Below, in pieces: positions 26,781 to 36,277 of a DNA stretch of 64,000 nt; the stretch's first letter is position 1; each line of letters starts with the position of its first letter. The position numbers were made by a program, and so were the translations under genes. Origin of the DNA: Paludisphaera rhizosphaerae (lineage in GTDB: Bacteria > Planctomycetota > Planctomycetia > Isosphaerales > Isosphaeraceae); assembly GCF_011065895.1 (NCBI RefSeq), contig NZ_JAALCR010000001.1, positions 496,001 through 560,000 of the forward strand, written 5' to 3'. Below the pieces are notes generated by a model. The model saw nothing but the letters and a program-made list of their open reading frames with translations. It was not told the origin of the DNA and did not search any database.

Positions 26781-29036
26781 TCAGCCGGCCACGCCCTTCC
26801 TGGACCGGAACAGGGCCGAGAGCAGGTAATAGACGATCGCCACCCAGAGCAACGACTGGAAGCCGCCGACCACCGACAGGTTCTCGCTCAAGCCTCCGAG
26901 GATCACGCCGCCCACGTTCGACCCGAAATCGACGTCCGGCCGCTGACTGTCCCGGAACGAGGTCGCGAAGATCACCCCGGCGAAGAAGACCGGCAGAAAG
27001 ACCACCGTGCAGGAAACGACGGTCCGGATCGCCGGGGCGAGCGCCAGGTATTCACTCATGGGGATGAGGCTGTTCACCCCCAGCAGGAGGATCAGCAGGA
27101 CGTAGTAAGGTGCGAGATTGCGGGGCCGGACCTTGAGCACATACAGATTGCTGACGAGGATCATCGCCAGGATCGCGCCGAAGACGACCGAGTTGACGAC
27201 CCAGGTCGAGCCAAAGAGGAGGGCCATGTGGACGACCCCCTTGGTCTCCAGCAGCATGAAGCCCGCCCCCAGGAAGAACATCCTCCCGTTCGGCCGCACC
27301 GTCCGCACCGGGGCGAAGATCGCCAACAGCAGGGCGGACAGTCCCCCCACCACGGCCATCCCGCGCAGGCTGAGACCCGGAATCGAGGGTTCCTTCAGAT
27401 ACAGAAACGGCCAGTCGTCGGTCGGCGTGCGGTCGCCCGCGGCGACAGTCACCTGGGCCGGGCCGATCTTCTTGACGTGCTCGTCCTCGGGACCCCGGCC
27501 GTTCGACGGCGAGGCGCCGAAGTTCGTCATCGGCCGAGTTCCGTTCGGGTCGTCGGTCATCCAGTAGAATTCAGCCCCCGCGAACTTCGAGCGGATCCGC
27601 TCGACCACGTCCGAGCCAGGCTGGCCGACGAGCAGGAAGGTGATGAACCCCCGCTGGTTGTTGTCGGGGGAGATCTCGCCCTGGTAGGGGAGTGAGATCA
27701 CCAGGGGCTTGGTCCCAAAGACCTTCTCCGCCAGGGTGACCAGGCGTCCGACGACCCATCCCTGGCGATAGTAGTTGTAGAGGGCGAACACGCCGTTGGG
27801 CTTGAGCTTCGCCTTTACGTCGCGGAAGGCCTGCTCGGTGAACAGGAAGCTCTCCAGGCGAAGGCTCGAATAGCCCGAATGGAGCACCAGCGAATCGACC
27901 AGGGCGTAGACCGCCAGGTCGTACTCTCGATCGGTGCGGCGGACGAAGCTGCGGCCGTCGTCCAGGTGGATCGAGACCCGAGGGTCGTCGTAGGGCTTGT
28001 TCGGATGGTCTCGGCGGCCGATCCCGTTGATGACGGGGTCGATTTCGACCGCGTCGACGTGTTTCGCGTCGTCGAGTAGGGCCGCGGAGACGTCGTTGCC
28101 CGACCCTGCGCCCACGATCACCACGTCGTCGAACGGCTTGCCGCCGGAGTCGCGGTTGAGCAGGTAGGGAAGCTGATATCCGGTCGCGTCGCCGCCGATC
28201 TTGTACATCGCCTGATGGTTCAGGTTGTTGACGTCGATGAACGCCTTGTCGGGCTTGTATGAGACCAGATAGTAGGGCGACCAGGTGTTCTCAACCGTCG
28301 TGCCCGCTGGCGCCGGCGGATGATCGACGCGAGCCGCGACCAGGAGAGCCAGGGCCGCAGCCGCCACGTGCGCTGATCGCCACTTCCAGCCGCGAACCAA
28401 CGGCAGGCTCAGGACGAAGACGATCGCGAACCACGCCGACGAAGGGAGCTGATAGTAGGACGCCAGGCCAAACGCGATGATGCCCGCCAGGCTGCCGAGG
28501 ATGTCGGCCGTGTAGGCGGCGATGCGGTCGGGGATCGCGTCGAACCGCCGCCCCATCTCCTGTCCCAGCCCGATGAACGCCACGGCGATCAGGACGAAGA
28601 AGAGCCCGGCGACGACCTCGATGGGAATTACGAACGAGGCCACGTCGCGAACGCGGGCGTCGGTCCCGAAAAAGATGAGTTGAGGCGACTTCTGGTCGCC
28701 CACGTCGATCAGAAGCCTCTCGAACCGGGCGTACGACCAGAGGATCGCGTAGCTGGCGGCGATCGCCGCGGCGGCGATGGGGCCGAATACGTTCGCCAGC
28801 GAAATCCGCCGTCGAGCGGCAAGACAGCCGACGGAGACGCCCAGGAACGAGGCCATCAGCACGCAGTTCGTGAAGAACGTCAGGAAGACGACCGTCGCCC
28901 CGAACCAACGGATGCAGGCCAACTCGTGGAAGAGGATCAGGAAGCTGACCAGGAAGAGGCCCAGGGCGGGCCGTTGGAAGGTCTCCCCTGCGGCCTCACT
29001 CTCGTTCGCCGCCGTCGCCGCACCGTCGCTCGTCAC
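26781..29036 (-). CDS. Membrane-embedded spermidine-synthase-like methyltransferase-fold protein
   Basis: 751 residues from a GTG that overlaps the stop of the upstream gene (GTGA). Six hydrophobic segments precede a Rossmann domain (VVIVGAGSGNDVSAALL, DAVEIDPVINGIGRR, DDGRSFVRRTDREYDLAVYA) like that of spermidine synthases, and seven more segments follow. Such fusions are found in many environmental bacteria and their substrate is not established. The acidic DAVEIDP matches the cofactor-binding edge of the fold. It is transcribed with the GT39 glycosyltransferase, so a lipid or glycan role is possible but not shown. Confidence 0.82.
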   Translation of the reverse strand: MTSDGAATAANESEAAGETFQRPALGLFLVSFLILFHELACIRWFGATVVFLTFFTNCVLMASFLGVSVGCLAARRRISLANVFGPIAAAAIAASYAILWSYARFERLLIDVGDQKSPQLIFFGTDARVRDVASFVIPIEVVAGLFFVLIAVAFIGLGQEMGRRFDAIPDRIAAYTADILGSLAGIIAFGLASYYQLPSSAWFAIVFVLSLPLVRGWKWRSAHVAAAALALLVAARVDHPPAPAGTTVENTWSPYYLVSYKPDKAFIDVNNLNHQAMYKIGGDATGYQLPYLLNRDSGGKPFDDVVIVGAGSGNDVSAALLDDAKHVDAVEIDPVINGIGRRDHPNKPYDDPRVSIHLDDGRSFVRRTDREYDLAVYALVDSLVLHSGYSSLRLESFLFTEQAFRDVKAKLKPNGVFALYNYYRQGWVVGRLVTLAEKVFGTKPLVISLPYQGEISPDNNQRGFITFLLVGQPGSDVVERIRSKFAGAEFYWMTDDPNGTRPMTNFGASPSNGRGPEDEHVKKIGPAQVTVAAGDRTPTDDWPFLYLKEPSIPGLSLRGMAVVGGLSALLLAIFAPVRTVRPNGRMFFLGAGFMLLETKGVVHMALLFGSTWVVNSVVFGAILAMILVSNLYVLKVRPRNLAPYYVLLILLLGVNSLIPMSEYLALAPAIRTVVSCTVVFLPVFFAGVIFATSFRDSQRPDVDFGSNVGGVILGGLSENLSVVGGFQSLLWVAIVYYLLSALFRSRKGVAG

Positions 29037-30475
29037 GGGCTTCTCCGATTCGCGCCGTCCTGCCCCTCGGGGTTCGCGACGCCTCTCGTGATCGTCAGGC
29101 CGTGAAAGCTCGCGGCCGCCGTCTCTCCCACGGGCGGCGTCCCACCGGGCGCCGTCGTCACGTGAGCATGGTACACGATCGCTCCCGGCCGCCGCGACTC
29201 CCCATCGCCCGTGGAGAGCGTGAGGGATTCATCCGGTTTCAAATAGTAGCGGGCGGCCTCCATCGGCTCGCGGATGAACCTCGGATCGCCGGCGTGGACC
29301 ACGACGACCGCCTCTCCTCCCTGCCCCCGAATCCAGGCGGCGGCCGCTCGCCAATCGGCCTTATGGTTGGGCGCGTAGGTGACGACGGCCAGGCCGTAAG
29401 CCGCCAGGGCGGTGGCGGACGCCATGAGCGCGAGCCGCAGCCATCGAGGAACCTCGGCCAGCCCCGACGCGATCAGGAGAAAGTACGCCGGCGCGATGAA
29501 CAACGTGTAGCGAGCTTGCCCGAAAATCGGCTGTCGAAGCCACGAGTAACCGTATATGAGGGTCGGCGGCACGACGAACCACGCCAGAGCCGCCAGCGAG
29601 GGTTCAGGCGTTCGCACGCGCAGGCGACCTTCGGAAAAGGTCGCCAGCCCGACGACGATCACGACGCCCCAGACCAACAGGCTAAGGCTGTTCCCGCCGA
29701 AGTATTCAATGGGCGTCGCCAGCAGGAATCGGATCGGATAGCGGGGGATCGGATAGTCGGTCTTCTGACCCAGGTATCGCGGCAGCCACGGCGCTGCGAC
29801 GGCCGCGGCTCCGATCATCGCGGCCGCCCAACGCCCGGCGGGAAGTTTGCCGCAAAGCACCCCGATGATCCCGACCAACCCGTGCGCGGCGATCATGAAA
29901 ACCGCCAGCGGATGAGCGTAGAAGAGCAGAGCCAACAACGCCCCATAAGCAATCCAGTAACGCGGTCGAGGATCGCGCCAGGCTGCCAAGAGCGCCATCC
30001 ATGAGGCGACCGCCAGCAAGACGACCAGGGAGTACATCCTCACTTCCTGCGAGTAATACACCAGCGGCGGACAGACCGCGCAGAACCATGCTGCGATCTC
30101 ACCGACGCGGTCGCTCCAGGCCCATCGCCCCTGCGCCAGGACCAACGCAACCGTCGCGACTCCCAGCGCGACGCTCAGCAGCCGGGCCGAAACCGACGAA
30201 TCGCCGAAGGCTCGCATCCAGCCATGGAGCAACAACGGATGCAACGGCGCCCGCGAGCCGTCGATCCGGTCAAGCGTCTGAACGAGCTGCGCGACCGACG
30301 GTTCCCGCGCGGTCCGGATCGTGACGATCTCGTCGAACCAGAGGCTCCGGTCGTCGAGCCGGTACAGCCGCAGTCCCAACGCGACGGCCCCAATCAAGGC
30401 CCAGCGCAAGAGCCGGGGATCGACCCGAAAAGCGATGAAATCGGCGGCGGCGGGTCGGCCCTTTCGGTTGAACAT
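29033..30475 (-). CDS. GT39-type (ArnT/PMT-like) membrane glycosyltransferase
   Basis: 480 residues. The first extracytoplasmic loop carries the family's acidic motif (LYRLDDRSLWFDEIVTIRTA), followed by about twelve hydrophobic segments and a soluble C-terminal domain. GT39 enzymes move a sugar from a polyprenyl-phosphate donor to lipids or proteins on the outer face of the membrane. The start ATG lies 61 bases from the divergent recO gene. The gene overlaps the next one by four bases, implying coupled translation. Acceptor and sugar cannot be named. Confidence 0.85.
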   Translation of the reverse strand: MFNRKGRPAAADFIAFRVDPRLLRWALIGAVALGLRLYRLDDRSLWFDEIVTIRTAREPSVAQLVQTLDRIDGSRAPLHPLLLHGWMRAFGDSSVSARLLSVALGVATVALVLAQGRWAWSDRVGEIAAWFCAVCPPLVYYSQEVRMYSLVVLLAVASWMALLAAWRDPRPRYWIAYGALLALLFYAHPLAVFMIAAHGLVGIIGVLCGKLPAGRWAAAMIGAAAVAAPWLPRYLGQKTDYPIPRYPIRFLLATPIEYFGGNSLSLLVWGVVIVVGLATFSEGRLRVRTPEPSLAALAWFVVPPTLIYGYSWLRQPIFGQARYTLFIAPAYFLLIASGLAEVPRWLRLALMASATALAAYGLAVVTYAPNHKADWRAAAAWIRGQGGEAVVVVHAGDPRFIREPMEAARYYLKPDESLTLSTGDGESRRPGAIVYHAHVTTAPGGTPPVGETAAASFHGLTITRGVANPEGQDGANRRSP

Positions 30476-30535
30476 CGCGGTACAATTGAATAGGGGTCGT
30501 GGCGGAATGGACGCGTCCTTGGGAGGGATTGTACC

Positions 30536-31279
30536 GTGCCCGCGAATCGCTCGCTGGCCCTGGTGGTCCGTACGGTCGACGTCTTCGACACCAGCACGGT
30601 GGCGACGCTCTTCACCCGAGAGATGGGGAAGGTCGCCGCGCTGGCGAAGGGGGGCCGGCGGTTGAAGTCGCCGTTCCAGGGTGGCCTTGACCTCCTGGGA
30701 GTATCCGATATCGTGCTGCTTCCCAAGGCGTCGGAAGCCCTCGATCTGTTGACCGAGGCCGCGCCGGTGGAGCGGTTCCCATGTCTGCGCCGCGATCTTG
30801 CGGCCCTGTATGCCGGCTACTACATCGCCGAACTGCTGACCGACCTGACCGACTACCACGACCCACATCCCAAGCTGTTCGACGCGGCGAGGATCACCTT
30901 GCGGCATCTGGGCCACGGAAGTTTGCGGGCGCGACGGGTCCTGAGGTTCGAGCTGGCCTGCCTGCGAGAGATCGGCCTGATGCCGACGCTCGACAGGTGC
31001 TCCCAGTGCGGCGAACCCCGGGAGCTGGGGGAATCGACGGCGTTCGGACCGGCGACCGGCGGAGTTCTCTGCCCGGCCTGCCGACCCGGCCAGCCCCACG
31101 TCATGACCGTCGCCGAGCGGACGATCGAGGCCCTTCAGGACCTCGCCAGCCCCGGCAACGCGTGGCGAGAGCGGGAAATGGCCGGATCCGAACTGGCCTC
31201 GGCCCGTCAAACGGTCGGCGCCGTGATCAGTCACGTTCTGGGCCATCGACCGCGGGTCTGGCCGTTCCTGGGAGTCTGA
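30536..31279 (+). CDS. recO: DNA repair protein RecO
   Basis: 247 residues from a GTG with GGAGG nine bases upstream. RecO helps load RecA on gapped single-stranded DNA with RecF/RecR. The N-terminal OB fold is seen in ALVVRTVDVFDTSTVATLFT and GKVAALAKGGRR. The central helical region carries a four-Cys zinc motif (CSQCGE and CPAC). The size and order of domains match RecO. It opens a run of plus-strand genes: a BamD-like protein follows after 73 bases. Confidence 0.93.
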   Translation: MPANRSLALVVRTVDVFDTSTVATLFTREMGKVAALAKGGRRLKSPFQGGLDLLGVSDIVLLPKASEALDLLTEAAPVERFPCLRRDLAALYAGYYIAELLTDLTDYHDPHPKLFDAARITLRHLGHGSLRARRVLRFELACLREIGLMPTLDRCSQCGEPRELGESTAFGPATGGVLCPACRPGQPHVMTVAERTIEALQDLASPGNAWREREMAGSELASARQTVGAVISHVLGHRPRVWPFLGV

Positions 31280-31352
31280 GCCGGTGGAATCGCCGAAAAC
31301 GATCGTCGGCTCGAATCTAAACCGCGTCCCCGCGCTTCGAGTACGAGGTACC

Positions 31353-32702
31353 ATGCCCCGATCGTCTCGAATCCAGGTCGTCGCGAAGTCGATGGTGGTC
31401 GTGGCGCTCGCGGCTGCGTCGACCGGCTGCCAGAGCTTCTCCCGGTCGTTCGCGCAATGGCGGGCGAGCTACGACTCCGACCTCGCGAAGCCCATCGACA
31501 AGGATGAGCTGGCCCGAGCCAAGACCGAAAAAATCGCCGACTCCAACACGCTGCTCAAGCGCTGGCTGAGCCCTCGCGACCCCGAGGCCGGCGGCGACGA
31601 CAAATCGGGCGGAGCGGCCGCCGACCGCAATCCGACCGGCGAGGTTCTGGGCTCCAACGGCTGGCGGCCGTTCGCCAAACCTCCGCTCAATCCCGACGCC
31701 CAGAAGGAGCTCGGCGAAGCCGTCGCCCTTTTCGAGGCGGGCAAGCTCGCGGAGGCGGAGAAGGCGTTCATCAAGATCGCCAAGGATCGCAAGGAATCCC
31801 CGTTCGGCGAGAAGGCCCAGCTCTTCCTGGCCGAGACCCAATTCAAGCGCAAGAAGTACGTCGCCGCTCACGACAGCTACGAGAAGCTCTACGCCGACTA
31901 TCCGGGAACTCTGCACACCGACAAGATCGCCAGCCGCGAGTACGAGATCGCCCAGATCTGGATGGCCCAGAGCGACAGCAAGGTGAAATCCGATGAGCAA
32001 CTCGCCTGGTACACGCACTTCACCGGCGAGCAGCCGTTGATCGACACGCGCGGTTCGGCCCTGAAGGCGCTGGAGCACGCACGGCACAGGTCCCCCGACG
32101 GCCCGCTCGCCGACGACTCCGTCATGCAGATCGCCGATTACCACATGGAAAACGCCGACTTCGAATCGGCCGCGATCTACTACGACGAGATGATCCAGAG
32201 CCATCCCAAGAGCCCGTTCCTCCAGAAGGCCTATCTCGGAGCGATCGACGCCCGGATGAAGGGCTACCTCGGCCCCGCCTACGACGGCGAAGGCCTCGAA
32301 GAGGCCCGCAAGCTCGTCCGCCAGACGCTGGCCGCCTTCCCAGAGGATCAGGCGAACTCCGAGCACCTGTATCACACGCTCGACCTGATCAACGACCAGG
32401 ACGCCGAACGGACCTACAACATGGGCGCCTACTATAAAAAGGTCGGGAAGGTCACGGCGGCCGAGTATTACTTCGGCAAGATCCCCCAGCGCTGGCCCAA
32501 CAGCCCCTGGGCCGTGAAAGCCAAGGAAGACCTGGCGCAGCTCGCCAAGATGCCGCGCAAGGCGACGCTCCCCAGCAAGATCCTCTCGCAGCCCGGCGCC
32601 AACGATCCCTACTACAGCGCCGGCTCCGGCATGATGGGCGGAATGGGCGGGATGGGCGGCGGAATGGGCGGCATGGGAATGAATCCCGGCGGCATGATGT
32701 GA
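31353..32702 (+). CDS. BamD-like TPR lipoprotein with Gly-Met tail
   Basis: 449 residues. The start ATG has GAGG five bases upstream; a GTG at 31284 would add 23 residues. A lipoprotein signal (VVVALAAASTGCQS) is followed by TPR repeats (LFEAGKLAEAEKAFIKIAKD, AQLFLAETQFKRKKYVAAHD, YEKLYADYPGTLHTDKI) of the kind found in the outer-membrane assembly protein BamD. The C-terminus is a GGM repeat tail like that of the gene at 2.5 kb. Its place before an LptE-like gene supports a role at the outer membrane; this is inference. Confidence 0.82.
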   Translation: MPRSSRIQVVAKSMVVVALAAASTGCQSFSRSFAQWRASYDSDLAKPIDKDELARAKTEKIADSNTLLKRWLSPRDPEAGGDDKSGGAAADRNPTGEVLGSNGWRPFAKPPLNPDAQKELGEAVALFEAGKLAEAEKAFIKIAKDRKESPFGEKAQLFLAETQFKRKKYVAAHDSYEKLYADYPGTLHTDKIASREYEIAQIWMAQSDSKVKSDEQLAWYTHFTGEQPLIDTRGSALKALEHARHRSPDGPLADDSVMQIADYHMENADFESAAIYYDEMIQSHPKSPFLQKAYLGAIDARMKGYLGPAYDGEGLEEARKLVRQTLAAFPEDQANSEHLYHTLDLINDQDAERTYNMGAYYKKVGKVTAAEYYFGKIPQRWPNSPWAVKAKEDLAQLAKMPRKATLPSKILSQPGANDPYYSAGSGMMGGMGGMGGGMGGMGMNPGGMM

Positions 32703-32773
32703 GCGTCCACGAAGGAACGATCCCGCGGCGCTTCGTAACGGCCGACGGGAAGATGGCCCAGGAAGAGGCTGCC

Positions 32774-33322
32774 ATGCTTCGTCTCCCCCTCCCGATCGCG
32801 GTCGCCGGGCTTCGGCTCGGCGTCGCCGTTGCGATGCTCCTGTGCGTCGGCGGCTGCGGATACTCGTTCCGCGCCCCTTACGACAAGACGGTGCAGACGG
32901 TCTTCGTACCGATGTTCAAGTCCCAGACCTTCACGCGCGACGTCGAGAAGATGCTGACGGAGCTCGTTCAAAAAGAGATCAGCCGGCGGACCCCCTATCG
33001 GCTCGTCTCCGATCCGGACCGGGCCGACACCGTCCTCAGCGGCACGGTGAACTTCGTCGACAAGAACATCGTCGTCGAGAGCCCGTTCAACCTGCCTCGC
33101 CAGTTGACCCGGACGGTCAACGCCAGCGTCAACTGGGTCCACAACCCGCCGACGGAAGCCGAGAAGAACCGGCAGCCGACGATCATCTCCGACACCACCA
33201 ACTTCGTCACCGAAGTCGGCGAGACGTCGCTCACGGCGACCTACCAACTCTGCCAGCGCCTCGCCGACCAGATCGTCGATATGATGGAACAACCGTGGTA
33301 CACCGAGGAAGACCTGAGGTAA
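32774..33322 (+). CDS. LptE-like lipopolysaccharide-assembly lipoprotein
   Basis: 182 residues from ATG 32774, which has GGAAGAGG upstream; a GTG at 32699 overlapping the previous stop is possible. The lipobox is LLCVGGC, followed directly by GYSFRAPYDKTVQTVFVPMF, a hallmark of LptE, then VLSGTVNFVDKNIV. LptE pairs with LptD to insert lipopolysaccharide in the outer leaflet. The length of about 180 fits the family. folP follows after 19 bases. Confidence 0.82.
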   Translation: MLRLPLPIAVAGLRLGVAVAMLLCVGGCGYSFRAPYDKTVQTVFVPMFKSQTFTRDVEKMLTELVQKEISRRTPYRLVSDPDRADTVLSGTVNFVDKNIVVESPFNLPRQLTRTVNASVNWVHNPPTEAEKNRQPTIISDTTNFVTEVGETSLTATYQLCQRLADQIVDMMEQPWYTEEDLR

Positions 33323-33341
33323 TGCGTCGGGGGCGTCGATC

Positions 33342-34211
33342 GTGGCAGTCGTCTGGGAATCGCGGAACCGGGTCCTGATCGCCGACCCTGTCCCCCGCGT
33401 CATGGGAATCGTCAACGTCACTCCGGACAGCTTCTCCGACGGCGGCCGATGGGCCGGTGCGGACGCGGCCGTCGAGCACGGCCTGCAGCTCGTCGAGGAG
33501 GAAGCCGACATCCTGGACGTTGGCGGGGAGTCCACCCGCCCCGGAGCCGACGTCGTCCCCGTCGCCGAGGAGATCCGCCGCGTCGTCCCCGTCATCGAGC
33601 GACTCGTCGCGGCCGGCCGGCCGATCTCGGTCGACACAATGAAGCCCGAGGTCGCCCGCGAGGCCCTCGCGGCCGGAGCCTGCATCATCAACGACGTCTC
33701 CGGACTCCGCGAGCCAGCGATGGCCGAAATCGCCGTCGACGCCGGTGCGGCGGTCGTCGTCATGCACATGAAGGGAACGCCCCAGACGATGCAGGACGAC
33801 CCTCAATATCACGACGTCGTCGCCGAGGTCTTCGACTACCTCGCCGAGCGGGTCCGATGGTGCGAGTCGATGGGGATCCCCCGTTCGCGGGTGGCCGTCG
33901 ATCCGGGGATCGGATTCGGCAAGACGTACGAGCACAACCTGCTCCTCTTGCGGAACCTGGATCGATTCGCGACGCTGGAATGCGCCCTCTTACTGGGCGT
34001 CTCGCGGAAGGGTCTGCTCAAAACGATGACCGGCAAGGGGATGGCCCAGCGGCTGACGTCGTCGGTCGTCTGCTCGCTGGTCGGCTGTACGCTGGGCGCG
34101 AACATTGTCCGCGTGCACGACGTCGGACCGATGATCGACGCGATCAAGGTCTGGAAGGAAATTCGAGGTTGGGGGTCGGACGATGGCTACCGGGACGGAA
34201 TCGGCGGTTGA
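33342..34211 (+). CDS. folP: Dihydropteroate synthase
   Basis: 289 residues from a GTG. It condenses p-aminobenzoate with hydroxymethyldihydropterin diphosphate in folate synthesis. Signature segments: VMGIVNVTPDSFSDGG, ILDVGGESTRPGA, PISVDTMKPEVAREAL, NDVSGL, DPGIGFGKT and GVSRKGLL. Its end overlaps the start of proA by 29 bases, so they share a transcript. A fau gene for the same cofactor pool lies at 54.8 kb but is not linked. Confidence 0.96.
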   Translation: MAVVWESRNRVLIADPVPRVMGIVNVTPDSFSDGGRWAGADAAVEHGLQLVEEEADILDVGGESTRPGADVVPVAEEIRRVVPVIERLVAAGRPISVDTMKPEVAREALAAGACIINDVSGLREPAMAEIAVDAGAAVVVMHMKGTPQTMQDDPQYHDVVAEVFDYLAERVRWCESMGIPRSRVAVDPGIGFGKTYEHNLLLLRNLDRFATLECALLLGVSRKGLLKTMTGKGMAQRLTSSVVCSLVGCTLGANIVRVHDVGPMIDAIKVWKEIRGWGSDDGYRDGIGG

Positions 34212-35487
34212 AACCCTGAATGAAGACGCCCGGGACGTTGAGACGATCTGCCGTGAGTTGGCCGTCCGCGCCCGCCAGGCCGCCCGCTCGCTGGCGACGG
34301 TCGGCCCCGGCGCCAAGGACGCCTGGCTCGCCGCGGCGGCGAGGGCTCTGGAGACCCGCACCGACGAACTACTGGCGGCCAACGCCCTCGACGTTCAGGC
34401 TGCGCCCGGGCTCGGCCTGAACGCGGCGGCCATCGATCGCCTGACGCTCAACCCCAAGCGGATCGGCGAGATGGCGCAGGCCCTCCTCGACGTGGCCGCT
34501 CTGCCCGACCCCGTCGGCGAGGTCGTCCGGTCGAGCCGTCGCCCCAACGGGATCGAGGCCGTCCAGGTCCGCGTGCCGCTGGGGGTGATCTTCATGATCT
34601 ATGAGAGCCGCCCCAACGTCACGGTCGACGCCGCCGCCATCTGCGTCAAGAGCGGCAACGCCGCGATCCTCCGCGGCGGCAAGGAGGCGATCCACTCCAA
34701 TCGAGCGCTTCACCGGATCCTCGCCGACGAGCTTCCCTCGCACGGACTTCCCGCCCACGCCGTTCAGCTCGTCCCCACGACCGACCGCGCCGCGGTGGGG
34801 ACTCTGCTGAACCTGCCCGAGTACATCGACCTGGCCATTCCCCGGGGCGGCGAGGGCCTCATCCGTCGCGTCGTCGCGGAGGCCCGCATGCCCGTGATGA
34901 AGCACTATCAGGGCATCTGTTCGGTCTACGTCGACCAGGCCGCCGATCCGGACGTCGCCACCCGAATCATCGTCAACGCCAAGGCCCAGCGACCCGGCGT
35001 CTGCAACGCGGCCGAGACGCTTCTGATCCACCGCGCGATCGCCCCTTCTTGGCTGCCTCAGGCGGCCGTGGCTCTCAAGGCGGCCGGCGTTACGCTCCGC
35101 GGCGACGAGAAAGCCTGCGAGATCGTGCCCGACGCCGCGCCGGCTTCTCCGATGGACTGGGACACGGAGTTCCTCGACAAGATCCTGGCCGTCAAGGTGG
35201 TGGACTCGATGGACGAGGCGATCGATCACATCGCCCGCCACGGCTCGTCCCACACGGAGGCCATCATCACCCGCGACCTCGCCGCAGCCCGTCGATTCGT
35301 CGCCTGCGTCGACAGTTCGGCCGTCATGGTCAACGCCAGCACCCGGTTCAACGACGGCGGCCAGCTTGGCCTCGGCGCTGAGATCGGCATCAGCACCGAC
35401 AAATACCACGCCCGCGGCCCCTGCGGACTCCGCGAGCTGACCTCCACCAAGTGGATCGTCTACGGCGACGGCCAGATCCGCGAATAA
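34183..35487 (+). CDS. proA: Gamma-glutamyl phosphate reductase
   Basis: 434 residues. It reduces gamma-glutamyl phosphate to the semialdehyde in proline synthesis, using NADPH. The catalytic Cys is C274 in RPGVCNAAETLL; other marks are VPLGVIFMIYESRPNVTVDA, LRGGKEAIHSN and HGSSHTEAIIT. The ATG lies inside the end of folP, preceded by GAGGTTGGGGG. The partner proB is not in the window. The N-terminus runs about 15 residues beyond typical ProA, so a later start is conceivable. Confidence 0.96.
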   Translation: MATGTESAVETLNEDARDVETICRELAVRARQAARSLATVGPGAKDAWLAAAARALETRTDELLAANALDVQAAPGLGLNAAAIDRLTLNPKRIGEMAQALLDVAALPDPVGEVVRSSRRPNGIEAVQVRVPLGVIFMIYESRPNVTVDAAAICVKSGNAAILRGGKEAIHSNRALHRILADELPSHGLPAHAVQLVPTTDRAAVGTLLNLPEYIDLAIPRGGEGLIRRVVAEARMPVMKHYQGICSVYVDQAADPDVATRIIVNAKAQRPGVCNAAETLLIHRAIAPSWLPQAAVALKAAGVTLRGDEKACEIVPDAAPASPMDWDTEFLDKILAVKVVDSMDEAIDHIARHGSSHTEAIITRDLAAARRFVACVDSSAVMVNASTRFNDGGQLGLGAEIGISTDKYHARGPCGLRELTSTKWIVYGDGQIRE

Positions 35488-35596
35488 CGTCCCTGATCGG
35501 GTCGGCGTTCGGCGAAGGTTCGACAAGCGGCACTTGCGCGGCAAGACTGTCCTGAACGAACCACGAGCCGGACACCGACACGATGAGGGCGCATTC

Positions 35597-36193
35597 ATGA
35601 AGTCGCGACGAACCCAGGCGTACCGTCCGCTGGCGGAGCAGGTGGAAGAACGATTTCTAACCGCGTCGATCGCCGACCTGCGAGCCGCGCGTGCTGAACA
35701 TCTGGCCGAAGTCCGCGCCCTCCGGGCGAACAACGCCGCGCTGAGACGCCTGTCCGCGCACACGCCTGGCGTCACCATGCCCGGCGCGAACGGCCCGACC
35801 ACCAACGTCGGAGCGGGTTCGCTGGGAAATCAGGGCGCCCCCACCGGTGCGGATTCGACCGGCAACGTCTACTACGGCGTCGTCACGATCAAGAACACGA
35901 CCCAGGCGACTGTCTCGTTCAACATCTCAGCGTCGACCTACCAGGGGGGCAAGTTCTTCGCCTTTACGCTCAAGCCAGGCAAGAGCGAGGTCTTTTACGC
36001 CCCTTACGGCGGCCCGCTCAACTCCGCGCCTTCGTTCCAGGTGAGCTTCGACTCAACCAACCGAAACGTGACGTTGCTCGCCGACGTGAAAACCGTCTAC
36101 GCCTCGGCGAGGTGGACGCCGACCAACGTGAACCTCGGCCGTCCCTACGCGATCATCGCCGGCACCGGCTACCTTCAAGTGGTTCCCACCTGA
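35597..36193 (+). CDS. Hypothetical secreted protein with VEER-type N-terminus
   Basis: 198 residues. It begins KSRRTQAYRPLAEQVEERFL, the kind of short basic leader with a (L/V)E-(E/D)R motif at the start of many large planctomycete surface proteins. A helical stretch (AARAEHLAEVRALRANNAAL) follows, then a small beta domain (VYYGVVTIKNTTQATVSFN, FTLKPGKSEVFYAPYGG). No enzyme family is recognised. Another ATG at 35581 is out of frame; the chosen start lacks a strong ribosome site. It faces the VWA gene, with a hairpin between the two. Confidence 0.7.
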   Translation: MKSRRTQAYRPLAEQVEERFLTASIADLRAARAEHLAEVRALRANNAALRRLSAHTPGVTMPGANGPTTNVGAGSLGNQGAPTGADSTGNVYYGVVTIKNTTQATVSFNISASTYQGGKFFAFTLKPGKSEVFYAPYGGPLNSAPSFQVSFDSTNRNVTLLADVKTVYASARWTPTNVNLGRPYAIIAGTGYLQVVPT

Positions 36194-36216
36194 CCGCTAT
36201 TCGGGCGCATAAGAAA

Positions 36217-36250
36217 GGGCCGGCCGCCCCCGCATGGAGACGGCCGGCCC
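36217..36250. terminator. Bidirectional terminator hairpin
   Basis: Perfect 10-base-pair stem GGGCCGGCCG / CGGCCGGCCC with a 14-base loop between two convergent genes. On the minus strand it is followed by TTTCTTAT, which fits termination of the VWA gene; on the plus strand by GTACATTTG. Confidence 0.7.
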
Positions 36251-36277
36251 GTACATTTGATTGCAACGCTTCCCGAA

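Noticed and set aside
30476-30535. A possible tRNA in the recO/GT39 spacer
   Set aside because: No cloverleaf or TTCGA arm can be formed; only the recO ribosome site is clear.
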